From: Peronospora farinosa
Lineage: Eukaryota > Oomycota > Peronosporomycetes > Peronosporales > Peronosporaceae
Length of the DNA stretch: 64,000 nt
Direction: 5' to 3'
NCBI GenBank assembly: GCA_947646735.1
Contig: CANTFK010000222.1
Coordinates: forward strand, 25,041 to 89,040
Both the position numbers and the translations under genes were made by a program. This document shows positions 45,962-55,439 of this stretch, piece by piece. Under the pieces are notes generated by a model. The model was not told where the DNA came from, did not search any database, and saw only the letters and a list, made by a program, of their open reading frames with translations. How positions within the stretch are numbered: the first letter of the stretch is position 1; each line of letters begins with the position of its first letter.

Positions 45962-46740
45962 TGACGGAACAAATTATAGAACTCCTCCATCGGGCACTTC
46001 CCAATCTCGTGAATCTCTCCACAACCCCGGCATACAAACAGGCAGCGGTCAGACGGGTGACCTTTCCTTCCACAGCGGTCGCAGGTCAATCTTTTCCAGC
46101 AATTCAGATCTCCATGTTTCTTGGACCCGCAATATGCACATCTCGTGTTTGGGATCGCTGATGATGGGCCAGGTCGCTGGTCTACCGCCTGGCGATGTTG
46201 GTCGGCCTCCCTGGTCGGTAGATTCTTTGAGAACCTCACACTTGGATCCCTCCCCGCTTCCTTCTCCATAAGGTAGACTCGTCTAAGATCTCCCTCATTC
46301 TCCGAGGAGTCTGGACTGGAATCTTCAGAGCTCGAGTCTTCCAGGGGCGTCCGTACTGCATGTATGGAGCGACAATTCATATCTCTCGGCCTCTCGGGTA
46401 GTGCCGATGCCTTCTGACGAAACTTGTTTGATCCAAACAGCATCTTGCCTCGTCTTGCCTTCGTTCGCTGACATGCTGTCAATACTTCCTCCAATTCTTC
46501 CACGTCCGCCAGACGCAGCATAATCAACTTGTCTGCTAGTTCCGGGTCGTCCACCATCAAAATGTAGTGATCGACGTGATCCTTCTGAATCTTGGGCGAC
46601 CCATCCTTAATCTTCATCTTCGCCCTGAGTCCAAGCACATTCAGGCGGTACAGATAATCCAGCGGGGTCTCTTCCGACCTTTTCTTCGCATGGTAGTACT
46701 GGCGGGCGACCGGTACCCCCGTGCCACAGAACCGAATCAT
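45898..46740 (-). CDS. Gag C-terminal part and nucleocapsid with three zinc knuckles
   Basis: A 280-codon frame. The N-terminal third is the end of the capsid domain (QYYHAKKRSEETPLDYLYRL, ADKLIMLRLADVEELEEVLT). The middle is acidic/Ser-rich (LEDSSSEDSSPDSSENEGDL). The C-terminal third has three Cys-His knuckles in a row: CAYCGSKKHGDLNC, CDRCGRKGHPSDRC and CRGCGEIHEIGKC. These bind genomic RNA during packaging. The frame starts next to the stop of the upstream gag frame (46,762-47,352); a one-base change near 46,750 splits one gag ORF into two. The knuckle triplet is complete, so this part was under selection until recently. Confidence 0.9.
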   Translation of the reverse strand: MIRFCGTGVPVARQYYHAKKRSEETPLDYLYRLNVLGLRAKMKIKDGSPKIQKDHVDHYILMVDDPELADKLIMLRLADVEELEEVLTACQRTKARRGKMLFGSNKFRQKASALPERPRDMNCRSIHAVRTPLEDSSSEDSSPDSSENEGDLRRVYLMEKEAGRDPSVRFSKNLPTREADQHRQAVDQRPGPSSAIPNTRCAYCGSKKHGDLNCWKRLTCDRCGRKGHPSDRCLFVCRGCGEIHEIGKCPMEEFYNLFRQWYNPAKHAGMFPEKLEKMAN

Positions 46741-46761
46741 GAACTCTTGGATTAAGTCCTT

Positions 46762-47352
46762 TCAGTTTCCTCGTACCGAGCGACCCAGTTGACGGTACCA
46801 ATTCTGCGCCGGTCCAGTCAGCAATCCTCCAAAAATGAGACATCGTTCATCATCTGGTGCTTGGTCTCTTATGAATGCTGTCTTGACCGTCGATACCCAG
46901 CTGCGCGCTCTGTCTTCGTCTTGGTCTCTTCCATGAAATTCTTTAAGATCCGAGGTCGCCGAGAGTTTGATGCGGGGAACCATATTAGGCATCTGTCCCA
47001 GCGCTGCGTTCGCCATCATCGACTGAGGTCCCCTCAAATCCATGTTGTCCGGGTCGAACTCACAGGAAACGACGGATTCCATATCGACGTCGGTCATCGT
47101 GTGGCCTCTTGGCATTTGTATGCCTGGATGCTGGTCATGGTGAGCGGTCGTCCTTTGCGCCTCTAGTCTTCCTCCTGCTACACTCCCGTTACGGTGTGCC
47201 CGCGGTACTTGGCGTTCATTCAAAAATCTTGCCATCGCCGCGTCGAAGAGGGTCTGCAGATCACCTACCGGGTAGGTAGGTCCTTCCCCCCCCCCAGCAT
47301 CTTCGTCACGGGGCAGAGCAAATTCCAACTTTTTCTCGTGCTGATTTTCCAT
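46762..47352 (-). CDS. Gag capsid N-terminal part
   Basis: A 196-codon frame starting MENQHEKKLEFALPRDEDAG. After a Gly/Glu-rich start and LQTLFDAAMARFLNERQVPR comes MVPRIKLSATSDLKEFHGRD, the lead into the capsid fold, then DRARSWVSTVKTAFIRDQAP and CLIFGGLLTGPAQNWYRQLG, the classical Gypsy capsid core. It breaks at 46,762, and the capsid continues in the frame starting at 46,740. A poly-C tract at 47,287-47,296 near the 5' end of the frame is a slip-prone spot. Together with the next frame it makes up the structural polyprotein. Confidence 0.85.
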   Translation of the reverse strand: MENQHEKKLEFALPRDEDAGGGEGPTYPVGDLQTLFDAAMARFLNERQVPRAHRNGSVAGGRLEAQRTTAHHDQHPGIQMPRGHTMTDVDMESVVSCEFDPDNMDLRGPQSMMANAALGQMPNMVPRIKLSATSDLKEFHGRDQDEDRARSWVSTVKTAFIRDQAPDDERCLIFGGLLTGPAQNWYRQLGRSVRGN

Positions 47353-47355
47353 TGG

Positions 47356-48252
47356 CTAAAAATCGGAATGATTTTCATTCTTGCCACGCGTCGCCGTTTC
47401 AAGACCACTTGGCTCCTGCTCCGCGCTGCGCGCTCGGGCCTGGAGCAGCGCCGCTCCAGTAGGGCCTAGGGGCATCCTAGTGACCGACCCAGTTGAGGAC
47501 GATCCTGGGGACCACGGTGCTGCTTCCTTCTGACCGCTTGGCATCAGGTGTTGAGATGGGCCTTGACTCGCCCCTGGACAGCCGGCGGCTCCGTACATGT
47601 GAGGGTAGGCCGCGATGTCTTAAAGCGTCATCGGCTGTCCCTGGACCGTGTGTGTGGGTGTCACCAGAGGTGGGTGCTCCGTTGCTGGTGTGGTACCCAC
47701 CAGGATCAACAGACGCTTGTGCATATGCTCTAACGTTGTTGTGATTCTGTCGAATCCCAGGGACAGCAGGTCGTCCGGATTAAACCGACCTGCTACCATG
47801 TTCGCTTCACGAAGAAGGGTGACCAGCGCTGTGATCGCGTCCGTGACGGAGTGCAGCCGTGGCAGGGTCGACACCGGCCCAGTGAGTTGACCCAGCTGAC
47901 GAATCTCCAGGATCTTCGCGACGGGGTCGCTCTCCAGGAACGCGTTCAGCTTGCGTTGGTGGTAGGCCCTCGTGACATCAGCGTCTGTCCATGACGCCAG
48001 TCCTGCCTTCTTGGGGCCTATCAACTTGGTGTTTCCGGGTGCCTTCATCCCGAACTTCGTCGGCTTGGATTGCGCGATCTTGTTTTGTTGTTTTTTTGGG
48101 GACCTTAGCCTCTCGGTTTTCACCGTCGGGTGATGGTCCTCTGGATCATGAGGCGTCATGACCCAAGGTGTCCTCAACGAGGACATAGGGAGGGTATGTA
48201 GGTTTTTCTTCAATGAATTCAACCTCGACCATGTTGACCGGGCCCCTCCCAA
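47356..48252 (-). pseudogene. Gag leader region, two frames
   Basis: After the primer-binding site the minus strand opens into a 210-codon frame (47,620-48,252): basic at first (RSPKKQQNKIAQSKPTKFGM), then SWTDADVTRAYHQRKLNAFL and a helical stretch (VTDAITALVTLLREANMVAG, TTTLEHMHKRLLILVG). It stops at 47,620; a second frame (47,356-47,598) continues with low-complexity GPSQHLMPSGQKEAAPWSPG up to 4 bp before the gag start. The helix-rich part looks like a real protein domain upstream of gag, but I recognise no family. It may be the N-terminal extension of gag. Confidence 0.6.
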
Positions 48253-48383
48253 GGCCCGGTCGGTCCTTCGATCCTTTGTTTGTTTCTTCTTGAGTCACTG
48301 GCAATCGGTCTTCCAGTGACTCTTCGTCTTGTGCTCCTTCTTGACATGAACATCGTTATCGTCTTGGGACTCGCGGTAAAATC

Positions 48384-48411
48384 CCTGGTTCGAATCCGGG
48401 CACGCGCACCA
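48384..48411 (-). promoter_or_regulatory. Primer-binding site matching a tRNA 3' end, T-arm included
   Basis: One base inside the 5' LTR the minus strand reads TGGTGCGCGTGCCCGGAT (48,411-48,394), complementary to a tRNA 3' end ...GCACGCGCACCA. The match to tRNA structure continues through the whole T-loop and 5' T-stem: on the plus strand CCTGG-TTCGAAT-CCGGG-CACGCGC-A-CCA. No 5' half of a tRNA is present, so this is not a tRNA gene. The isoacceptor is not determined. Confidence 0.8.
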
Positions 48412-48412
48412 T

Positions 48413-49533
48413 TGTGGTGGAGTGGGTTCTCAAAATTGTATGATGAGACCCCAAACCACTCACTGTGCCGGACTGCCGACTGTCGGAGGGTGTACCCCGA
48501 TGCCGCGTATATACCTTCTTCTCACCTTGTGTACCCGTCGGCTGGCGGGTTGCACTCTTCGGAAGACTTGGTGAGGATGTAGACGTCTGCATTAAGGGAG
48601 GTAGACCCATGGGCCTTGAGTGGATATGCTTCACTCGATGGGCCGGTAGGTGACCACTCGATAGACCTTGTCGAGAGTGGACTTAGAACCAATTTCTATA
48701 TGGAGCTTGTCGTCCCTGGCCTTTTCCTTCGTGTTTCAGGGGTATTAACCACCTGGCCTTTACTTTGCTCCCGGACCGTGAGGTGAGGGAGGCCTCTTCC
48801 AATAGCGGGTCTTGGGAGGTGTTGCTACTCGAACGAGCTCACAGGCCAAATATATCCTGGAGCTCTATTCGCACTTAAACTTCGCTACACAACTGTCTTC
48901 GACGGGCAGCCAAAATATATCCCTTCCTGGAACAGTGAGTAACTTAGAGCAAGTTCTTCTTGGGTGACGGAGTCGTGCCACGTAGATCGCAAATTGAGTA
49001 GCATTTAATATAGTCCTATCCTTTTAACTCCTTTACTCTATCCTTGCCTGAAGATCTGATTCCTTGCGTCGACTGGTCTGATCTTTGTGGTAACTGGTCC
49101 GGAGTGGCTGAACCCCGAGGGGCCGAGGTCGACTGACGAGAGATCCAGGTTGGCCAATGAGGGACCAAAGGTCTACCAGCGAGGGACCGGGTCGACCACG
49201 AGTGATCAAGGTCTACCAGAGAGGGACCGGGTCGACCAATGAGGGACCCAGGTCAGCCAGTGAGGGACCCAGGTCGACCTATAAGGGAATCGGGTCTACC
49301 AACGAGGGGCCAAATCGATTAATGAAGGGCCATGATCAACTCCCTTTCATACCGGTTAACCGGTACCTTGATACTGATTTTTCTTCGGTGGGTCCTGCGG
49401 ATTGTTCTCCACCAACGGTCGCTCCCCTTCGAGGTTTCTGTCTCTCTGGTCCCCTGTCCTTGACCCACGGTCTATACTCCAAATCCAACTGGATTCTGGC
49501 ACCTCCACATCACCAAATTAGCACTTCACCACA
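48413..49533 (-). repeat. 5' LTR of the Chronos-like element (1,121 bp)
   Basis: Same sequence as the 3' LTR with a low percentage of differences. The 20-bp length difference comes mostly from the U3 tandem of GAGGGACC-GGTCGACC units (49,115-49,340 here against 38,140-38,340). Ends ...CACTTCACCACA. Three bases further on, the palindrome arm begins. Confidence 0.92.
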
Positions 49534-49549
49534 AAACTAGTGGATAGAT

Positions 49550-50665
49550 TTAGCAAAATGGTGCATTTTGCTCCGGGCTCCACCCACATTACGACGGAGA
49601 CGACAGCTAAGATCTTCATTGATATTATCTTCATGCATCACGTCTTGCCAGAATCTATTGTGTCGTACCGTGACCCATGTTTCACTTCGTGTTTCTGGGC
49701 CGAATCGTTCCAGCTATGAGGCACGCGGTTGCTAATGTCAACGGCGGCCCATTCAGAGACGTATGGGCAAACGGAGCGCATGAACAGAGTGCTCGAAAAG
49801 TCTTGCGCAAGTATGCAAGATCGCTCTCATCATAGAGTTCGTTTCTTCCACTTGCAGAGCTTGCAATCAACTATGCTGTACACGCGTCAACCGGGTTGAC
49901 GCCCTGTTGCGCTAACAACGCGAGGCATCCTCGCCATCCGGCGCTACTTGCTCTCTCAGCTTCAGAGCACTCAGTTTCAAAGCTTGGTGGGGGAATATCT
50001 ACCGATGGACTTGCGCCGAAGCTATTGATGATTGATTACGATGAGGATAAGGTTGCTTCCGATTCAACTACTGTTGGTAATTTTGTGGCCAACGGCATAT
50101 CGACTCCTGACGCGATGCATTCCATCGCGTCACCCATTGCTAAATTGCTCGAAAATAGGATACGTCGCCTGTAAGTTCGACTGCAGTAACCAAATTTCTG
50201 CTATTACGACCCGAAAATACAAGTTTTGTGCGTGATGCATTACAAGAGGCAGTTTACAAGCAAAAGGAGAACGCAGACAGAAGAGTTCGAAATTTTTTGT
50301 TGACATTTCGAGAAGGTGACAGAGTACTATTATCAACAAGTGGATTATCGAACAACTAAGTGACGAATTTGGGCGCTAATAAGTTATCGCCAAGATATAT
50401 TGGCCCACTTCGGGTTGTTAAGGTGCATGGTGACGCTTACACGATAGATATACTTAAATCTATGCGTTTGCACCCGACGTTCTACGTCGGGCGCCTCAAG
50501 GCCTACCTACCGGTGGATATCCCTTCAAATCTTCCCCGCTCTTCTGTGCTGGCTCCAAATCCGACGTCCCTTGACGACGACGCTGACGATGACTGGGACC
50601 AAGTCCTGCTCGAACGCGTGCAGACTCGTTCTGCTGGGTTCCCCGAGCGCAGACGTCTCAAGTAG
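49550..50665 (+). pseudogene. Duplicated integrase core and C-terminus of Gypsy family D (left arm)
   Basis: The plus strand begins in the integrase core (STHITTETTAKIFIDIIFMH...LPESIVSYRDP, containing the second catalytic Asp), then HSETYGQTERMNRVLEKSCA with the catalytic Glu, in changing frames. The C-terminal domain is the open frame 50,360-50,665: NKLSPRYIGPLRVVKVHGDA, MRLHPTFYVGRLKAYLP and the acidic end DDDADDDWDQVLLERVQTRS. The N-terminal integrase part and its first Asp lie outside the duplicated arm, so this copy cannot encode a complete enzyme. It is a passive inverted copy of 53,150-54,265. Confidence 0.85.
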
Positions 50666-51417
50666 ACGTAGGCGCTCAAGCATCACCCGCTGCTCTCGTC
50701 GAGTCCGCTCAGCAGCCTCAGTTGCAGCAACCGCACGATCTCGATCTATTTCTACCATCCAGCAAGAATAAAGTAGGGTTTTCTTCGACTCCTCGGTTTC
50801 AGCGCGAAGTAGACGCATCTCTTCGTTCGACTGTACAAGCGTCCGATTGTGCAAATACGCGCTCATCGCCAGAGATCTTCTGTCGTGATGCTCCTCTTTC
50901 CTTAATTGATGCATCGCATGCTTGACGCTGGATTGTCGACCATATTGTCTATCGCGTGGATTACAAGCCCCTAGTGCCGAGCAATGAATGGGCGCCCACG
51001 AATAATTTTGTCGAGAAACATTACATGGTTCATTAATTGGGATGTTCGACGGCGGACGATACATGAAAGCCATCGATCCAGGCTGTCCCAGACGTGGTCG
51101 AGGACTATGATACGCGTAGGAAGACGGTGATCGCAAGCTTTGCTGCCAGTTCCATCTCCGATCTCTCGAGCCGTGATTCCAGCGAGCAATGAAGCCATGA
51201 CGATCTCCTGAGTGACTCCGAAATCGAGGCCTATTATGAGGCTCGAAGCATATGGATGATATGGTGTACGACCTCGGCTACGTGACGCCCACGGCGATCG
51301 TAAGAACGCACTCTCACTCGCTGTAGCGCGGCATCTATAGCTTCGAAAGGCTTCTCTCATAAGGGGCGATCCATGGACGAATATGATCGAGCATCTCCCC
51401 CGTACACACCAACCCAT
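50525..51417 (-). pseudogene. Duplicated part of the family D antisense ORF (left arm)
   Basis: Frames 50,971-51,417 and 50,525-51,136 on the minus strand are the inverted copies of 52,398-52,844 and 52,742-53,290 on the plus strand. The second frame contains a predicted coiled coil (NEEMRLLRAETEESKKTLLY, AAERTRREQRVMLERLRLLE). It overlaps the pol C-terminal frame on the opposite strand (50,525-50,665). The N-terminal part and LTR of the element are not included in this arm, so it is an orphan duplicate with no proper 5' end. Differences from the right copy include ACDH/ARDH and PINE/PISE. Confidence 0.7.
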
Positions 51418-51501
51418 CCCTTTCCTGCCGGACCGAGCGCAATTTGGTCACGTTACACGTTGGACACCCCTCTCGAACGCGGACATAAAAAGGGCGATAG
51501 T

Positions 51502-51823
51502 TATAACGAGATTAGGACCCTTTACTGTCTTACACTAACAAGGCGTTGAAGAAGCGCTCGTAATTAACTCGGAAATATAACTCTGTTTATTTTGTTGTGT
51601 TTTGTTGTGTTTTTTTTTAATTCTCAGTAAGTGCGAGTATGTTCCCTAGCTCATGGGAACCACTCAAATGGAAAACATTTAAGTATTGGCTAAATGCTGA
51701 GACTAGATCCCGATACTAAATGAATAATAAAATGATGCGTAGTTAACGCTAATAGAATACTGCTCTATGTCTACTTATATAGTTATGTATAATTCCTATA
51801 ACTTAGGTTTCTTCATTACATCA
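51502..51823 (-). repeat. LTR, family D (3' LTR of the right-arm element)
   Basis: In minus sense it starts TGATGTAATGAAG right after a purine tract and ends near TCTCGTTATA (~51,502). Reverse-complement homologue of 31,765-32,058. It lies in the 870-bp centre of the palindrome (51,473-52,342), not in the arms. Confidence 0.75.
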
Positions 51824-51839
51824 CCCCTCCCCCCTCTTT
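51824..51839 (-). promoter_or_regulatory. Polypurine tract of family D
   Basis: AAAGAGGGGGGAGGGG in minus sense, directly followed by the LTR start TGATG. It fixes the element's orientation (pol on the minus strand) and the LTR boundary. Confidence 0.85.
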
Positions 51840-51923
51840 AAGTTGCGCTTACCTCAACGAAAGCGCAAAACGCAAGAAGTTTCTGATCAACCAACAGCGT
51901 AACTTTGAACCTGCTTAGTTAGA

Positions 51924-53290
51924 CATGTCTAAGCAGCATATGTATGGACGTCCACGAAAAGATATCTCTGATAACCAGAACTGGGTACACCAAGCAAATA
52001 TTTGAAGAGAGCAGGCGCCGCAGGTCATGTATGGGGACTTAAAGCTATGGCGCTTGTATGGTCTTGAGGGTGCTGTCAAACACGAGCCACTGGAGGTCAT
52101 GAAGGACCTCTTCACACGATACCGTACAGTGAGAGGCAAAGCGACGAATAACGCGTATACCGACGATGCGTTGCAGAGATCGTGATGTGCCTTTATCAGA
52201 CGTTAGAACGCGAGTCGAGTAAAGGAACATTCTCCACGTCCTGGTTGATGGTCGCGAGAAAGTGCGTGATAAGCACGCTATTCGCAACATGTGCCGACGC
52301 ATGACTTAAAACGAGTAACACTTTTGTTACGTCCACGCTCATGAGGGGTGTCCAACGTGTAACGTGACCAAATTGCGCTCGGTCCGGCAGGAAAGGGATG
52401 GGTTGGTGTGTACGGGGGAGATGCTCGATCATATTCGTCCATGGATCGCCCCTTATGAGAGAAGCCTTTCGAAGCTATAGATGCCGCGCTACAGCGAGTG
52501 AGAGTGCGTTCTTACGATCGCCGTGGGCGTCACGTAGCCGAGGTCGTACACCATATCATCCATATGCTTCGAGCCTCATAATAGGCCTCGATTTCGGAGT
52601 CACTCAGGAGATCGTCATGGCTTCATTGCTCGCTGGAATCACGGCTCGAGAGATCGGAGATGGAACTGGCAGCAAAGCTCGCGATCACCGTCTTCCTACG
52701 CGTATCATAGTCCTCGACCACGTCTGGGACAGCCTGGATCGATGGCTTTCATGTATCGTCCGCCGTCGAACATCCCAATTAGCGAACCATGTAATGTTTC
52801 TCGACAAAATTATTCGTGGGCGCCCATTCATTGCTCGGCACTAGGGGCTTGTAATCCACGCGATAGACAATATGGTCGACAATCCAGCGTCAAGCATGCG
52901 ATGCATCAATTAAGGAAAGAGGAGCATCACGACAGAAGATCTCTGGCGATGAGCGCGTATTTGCACAATCGGACGCTTGTACAGTCGAACGAAGAGATGC
53001 GTCTACTTCGCGCTGAAACCGAGGAGTCGAAGAAAACCCTACTTTATTCTTGCTGGATGGTAGAAATAGATCGAGATCGTGCGGTTGCTGCAACTGAGGC
53101 TGCTGAGCGGACTCGACGAGAGCAGCGGGTGATGCTTGAGCGCCTACGTCTACTTGAGACGTCTGCGCTCGGGGAACCCAGCAGAACGAGTCTGCACGCG
53201 TTCGAGCAGGACTTGGTCCCAGTCATCGTCAGCGTCGTCGTCAAGGGACGTCGGATTTGGAGCCAGCACAGAAGAGCGGGGAAGATTTGA
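51924..53290 (+). pseudogene. Antisense ORF of Gypsy family D, coiled coil
   Basis: Plus-strand coding between the 3' LTR and integrase, convergent with pol. It opens at ATG 51,924 (MSKQHMYGRPRKDISDNQNW), then YGDLKLWRLYGLEGAVKHEP and EVMKDLFTRYRTVRGKATNN. After frame changes it continues through 52,398-52,844 and 52,742-53,290 to a coiled coil (EEMRLLRAETEESKKTLLYS, AATEAAERTRREQRVMLERL) and an end that overlaps the pol C-terminal frame antisense. About 450 codons with several frame breaks. No similarity to a known enzyme is visible. Like the family C and Chronos-like antisense ORFs it sits just inside the 3' LTR and is coiled-coil rich. Confidence 0.65.
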
Positions 53291-54279
53291 AGGGATATCC
53301 ACCGGTAGGTAGGCCTTGAGGCGCCCGACGTAGAACGTCGGGTGCAAACGCATAGATTTAAGTATATCTATCGTGTAAGCGTCACCATGCACCTTAACAA
53401 CCCGAAATGGGCCAATATATCTTGGCGATAACTTATTAGCGCCCAAATTCGTCACTTAGTTGTTCGATAATCCACTTGTTGATAATAGTACTCTGTCACC
53501 TTCTCGAAATGTCAACAAAAAATTTCGAACTCTTCTGTCTGCGTTCTTCTTTTGCTTGTAAACTGCCTCTTGTAATGCATCACGCACAAAACTTGTATTT
53601 TCGGGTCGTAATAGCAGAAATTTGGTTACTGCAGTCGAACTTACAGGCGACGTATCCTCTTTTCGAGCAATTTAGCAATGGGTGACGCGATGGAATGCAT
53701 CGCGTCAGGAGTCGATATGCCGTTGGCCACAAAATTACCAACAGTAGTTGAATCGGAAGCAACCTTATCCTCATCGTAATCAATCATCAATAGCTTCGGC
53801 GCAAGTCCATCGGTAGATATTCCCCCACCAAGCTTTGAGACTGAGTGCTCTGAAGCTGAGAGAGCAAGTAGCGCCGGATGGCGAGGATGCCTCGCGTTGT
53901 TAGCGCAACAGGGCGTCAACCCGGTTGACGCGTGTACAGCATAGTTGATTGCAAGCTCTGCAAGTGGAAGAAACGAACTCTATGATGAGAGCGATCTTGC
54001 ATACTTGCGCAAGACTTTTCGAGCACTCTGTTCATGCGCTCCGTTTGCCCATACGTCTCTGAATGGGCCGCCGTTGACATTAGCAACCGCGTGCCTCATA
54101 GCTGGAACGATTCGGCCCAGAAACACGAAGTGAAACATGGGTCACGGTACGACACAATAGATTCTGGCAAGACGTGATGCATGAAGATAATATCAATGAA
54201 GATCTTAGCTGTCGTCTCCGTCGTAATGTGGGTGGAGCCCGGAGCAAAATGCACCAATTTGCTGAATCTATCCACTAGT
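52343..54279. repeat. Right arm of the 1,937-bp inverted repeat
   Basis: Reverse complement of 49,536-51,472. This arm is continuous with the rest of element D on both sides (LTR and ORF start on the left, integrase N-terminus on the right), so it is the original and the left arm is the copy. Confidence 0.97.
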
Positions 54280-54797
54280 ACCTAAACGTTCGTGCGTTTA
54301 TGTTCATTCGGCGAAAGACCAGAGATGAAGTCCATGCTGACTGAGCGCCAGGCTTCCGAAGCAATCGGAAGCGGACGCAATGGACCTTGTGAAGGCGGCG
54401 TGGGCTTCACACGCTGACAGGTTTCACAGGAGCCCACCAATTTTCTGGATGTACTTATACATTCGCTGGAAAAACACGCGAGAAATAGATGCAAACGTCT
54501 TTTTGCGACCCAGTTGTCCGCCAGCTGGATTGTCGTGAAATTCATGAACCAAACGGGATACGAGGTCGCCATAAGCAGGGATGACGACACGCGTGAATCA
54601 AAGACGTTCATCTTGTACATCAGCAACGGCCCGGCACGCGCATAATGATTGATGTTATCGTGTGTTGGTTTCGCTAACTTCGCGAGTGAATTTTCACCCA
54701 AGTCCCTAAGATAATTGATGATTACCGCATAGAAGTAGCCATTCACATAAGACTCAGCGATCTGAGTTTGGATCGACAGCATGGGTGTTGAGAACAT
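53150..54797 (-). pseudogene. Integrase of Gypsy family D
   Basis: The open frame 54,282-54,797 has the zinc-binding end (SCETCQRVKPTPPSQGPLRP) and the first catalytic Asp (WRSVSMDFISGLSP), then stops at KRTNV. Past the stop the frame reads on with FSKLVHFAPGSTHITTETTA, LPESIVSYRDP and, after a change, the TERMNRVLEK block. The C-terminal frame 53,150-53,455 has NKLSPRYIGPFRVVKVHGDA and ends in DDDADDDWDQ, with no chromodomain. Gag, protease and RT are absent: at ~54,840 the sequence passes into LTR B. Several frame breaks make it inactive. It is the parental copy of the left-arm duplicate. Confidence 0.88.
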
Positions 54798-54844
54798 CGC
54801 ATTTAGCTCCAGCTCAATACAACACGCACCGATATTGGGGTGGA

Positions 54845-55430
54845 GAGGGTTCTACAAAATCTGATGTGATCCTGACTCTCCACTGACGCCAGGACAACCG
54901 ACTATCGGAGGGGGTTTCCGTTTCCGTGTATAGCAATTCCTTCCTCACCTTGTGTCCCGTCGGTAGGGCGGGTAGCACGCTTCTCGGTGGACTTGAGTTG
55001 ATGCTGAACTTACCCGTGGTTGTGATTGGTTGGAGTTCGATCGCGCGGAAATCTTCACGCGATCGAAGCTTACTTGGGGCACTCTATATGAGGCGCCCTG
55101 ATCTCTCTTGAAATCGCCCTGTCCAAAAATGTAGATATTTGATCCACTTGATCCACTTGACCTTCTGACCACTTGAGCCGTCTCGCGATCTTGTGCCTTG
55201 CTCTTTACGTGATACTGCAGGCTAAGTTTGTTCGTGTGAGGTCTTGTAATCCCTGGCCACACAATTCAAGGATATTACTTGTAGGTACTGGTGGCAGAAG
55301 CTCTTGATCGTCGGGGGGCCAAAATATCCCGCCCGGAAGAGAAGCATGCGTGCGTAGTTAGAAGTAAAAGTAACTCTTTTTAAAGTTAACCAATCAAATA
55401 CTAAAATCTACGATACTTTTTATCTGTATA
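54845..55430 (-). repeat. LTR, family B (minus sense)
   Basis: Reverse complement of 34,590-35,185. Contains TATCGGAGGGGG, CACCTTGTGTCCCGTCGG (plus strand), as in the R region of the Chronos-like LTR. No element of its own is attached; element D integrase lies on one side and LTR C on the other. Confidence 0.7.
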
Positions 55431-55439
55431 CTAGGGTCT

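Larger units (their letters stand above)
37438..49533 (-). mobile_element. Chronos-like Ty3/Gypsy LTR retrotransposon, 12.1 kb
   Basis: Two direct LTRs (37,438-38,538 and 48,413-49,533) begin TGTGGTG and end CACCACA. Coding on the minus strand runs gag, zinc knuckles, protease, RT, RNase H, second RNase H, integrase, chromodomain. A further long ORF lies on the plus strand between the chromodomain and the 3' LTR. Dual RNase H plus chromodomain is the architecture published for oomycete Chronos elements. A primer-binding site and polypurine tract are at the expected places. Five-base flanks (AATAA and AAACT) do not match, so one end has probably been rearranged. Frameshifts and stops in gag, the RNase H region and the chromodomain show that this copy is not autonomous now. 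Confidence 0.9.
49536..51472. repeat. Left arm of a 1,937-bp inverted repeat
   Basis: Every position x pairs with 103,815 minus x in the right arm (52,343-54,279) with no indel. Matching ORFs in the two arms differ by only a handful of residues, so identity is above 99%. The arm starts two bases after the LTR end at 49,533 and ends at CACCCCTC, where the two sides diverge. Confidence 0.97.

Noticed and set aside
48340..48411. A tRNA gene
   Set aside because: Only the T-arm and 3' acceptor strand are present; no D-arm or 5' acceptor strand, and the position one base inside an LTR fits a primer-binding site.
37433..49538. Perfect target-site duplication around the Chronos-like element
   Set aside because: I looked for a 4-6 bp match next to both LTR ends and found none.
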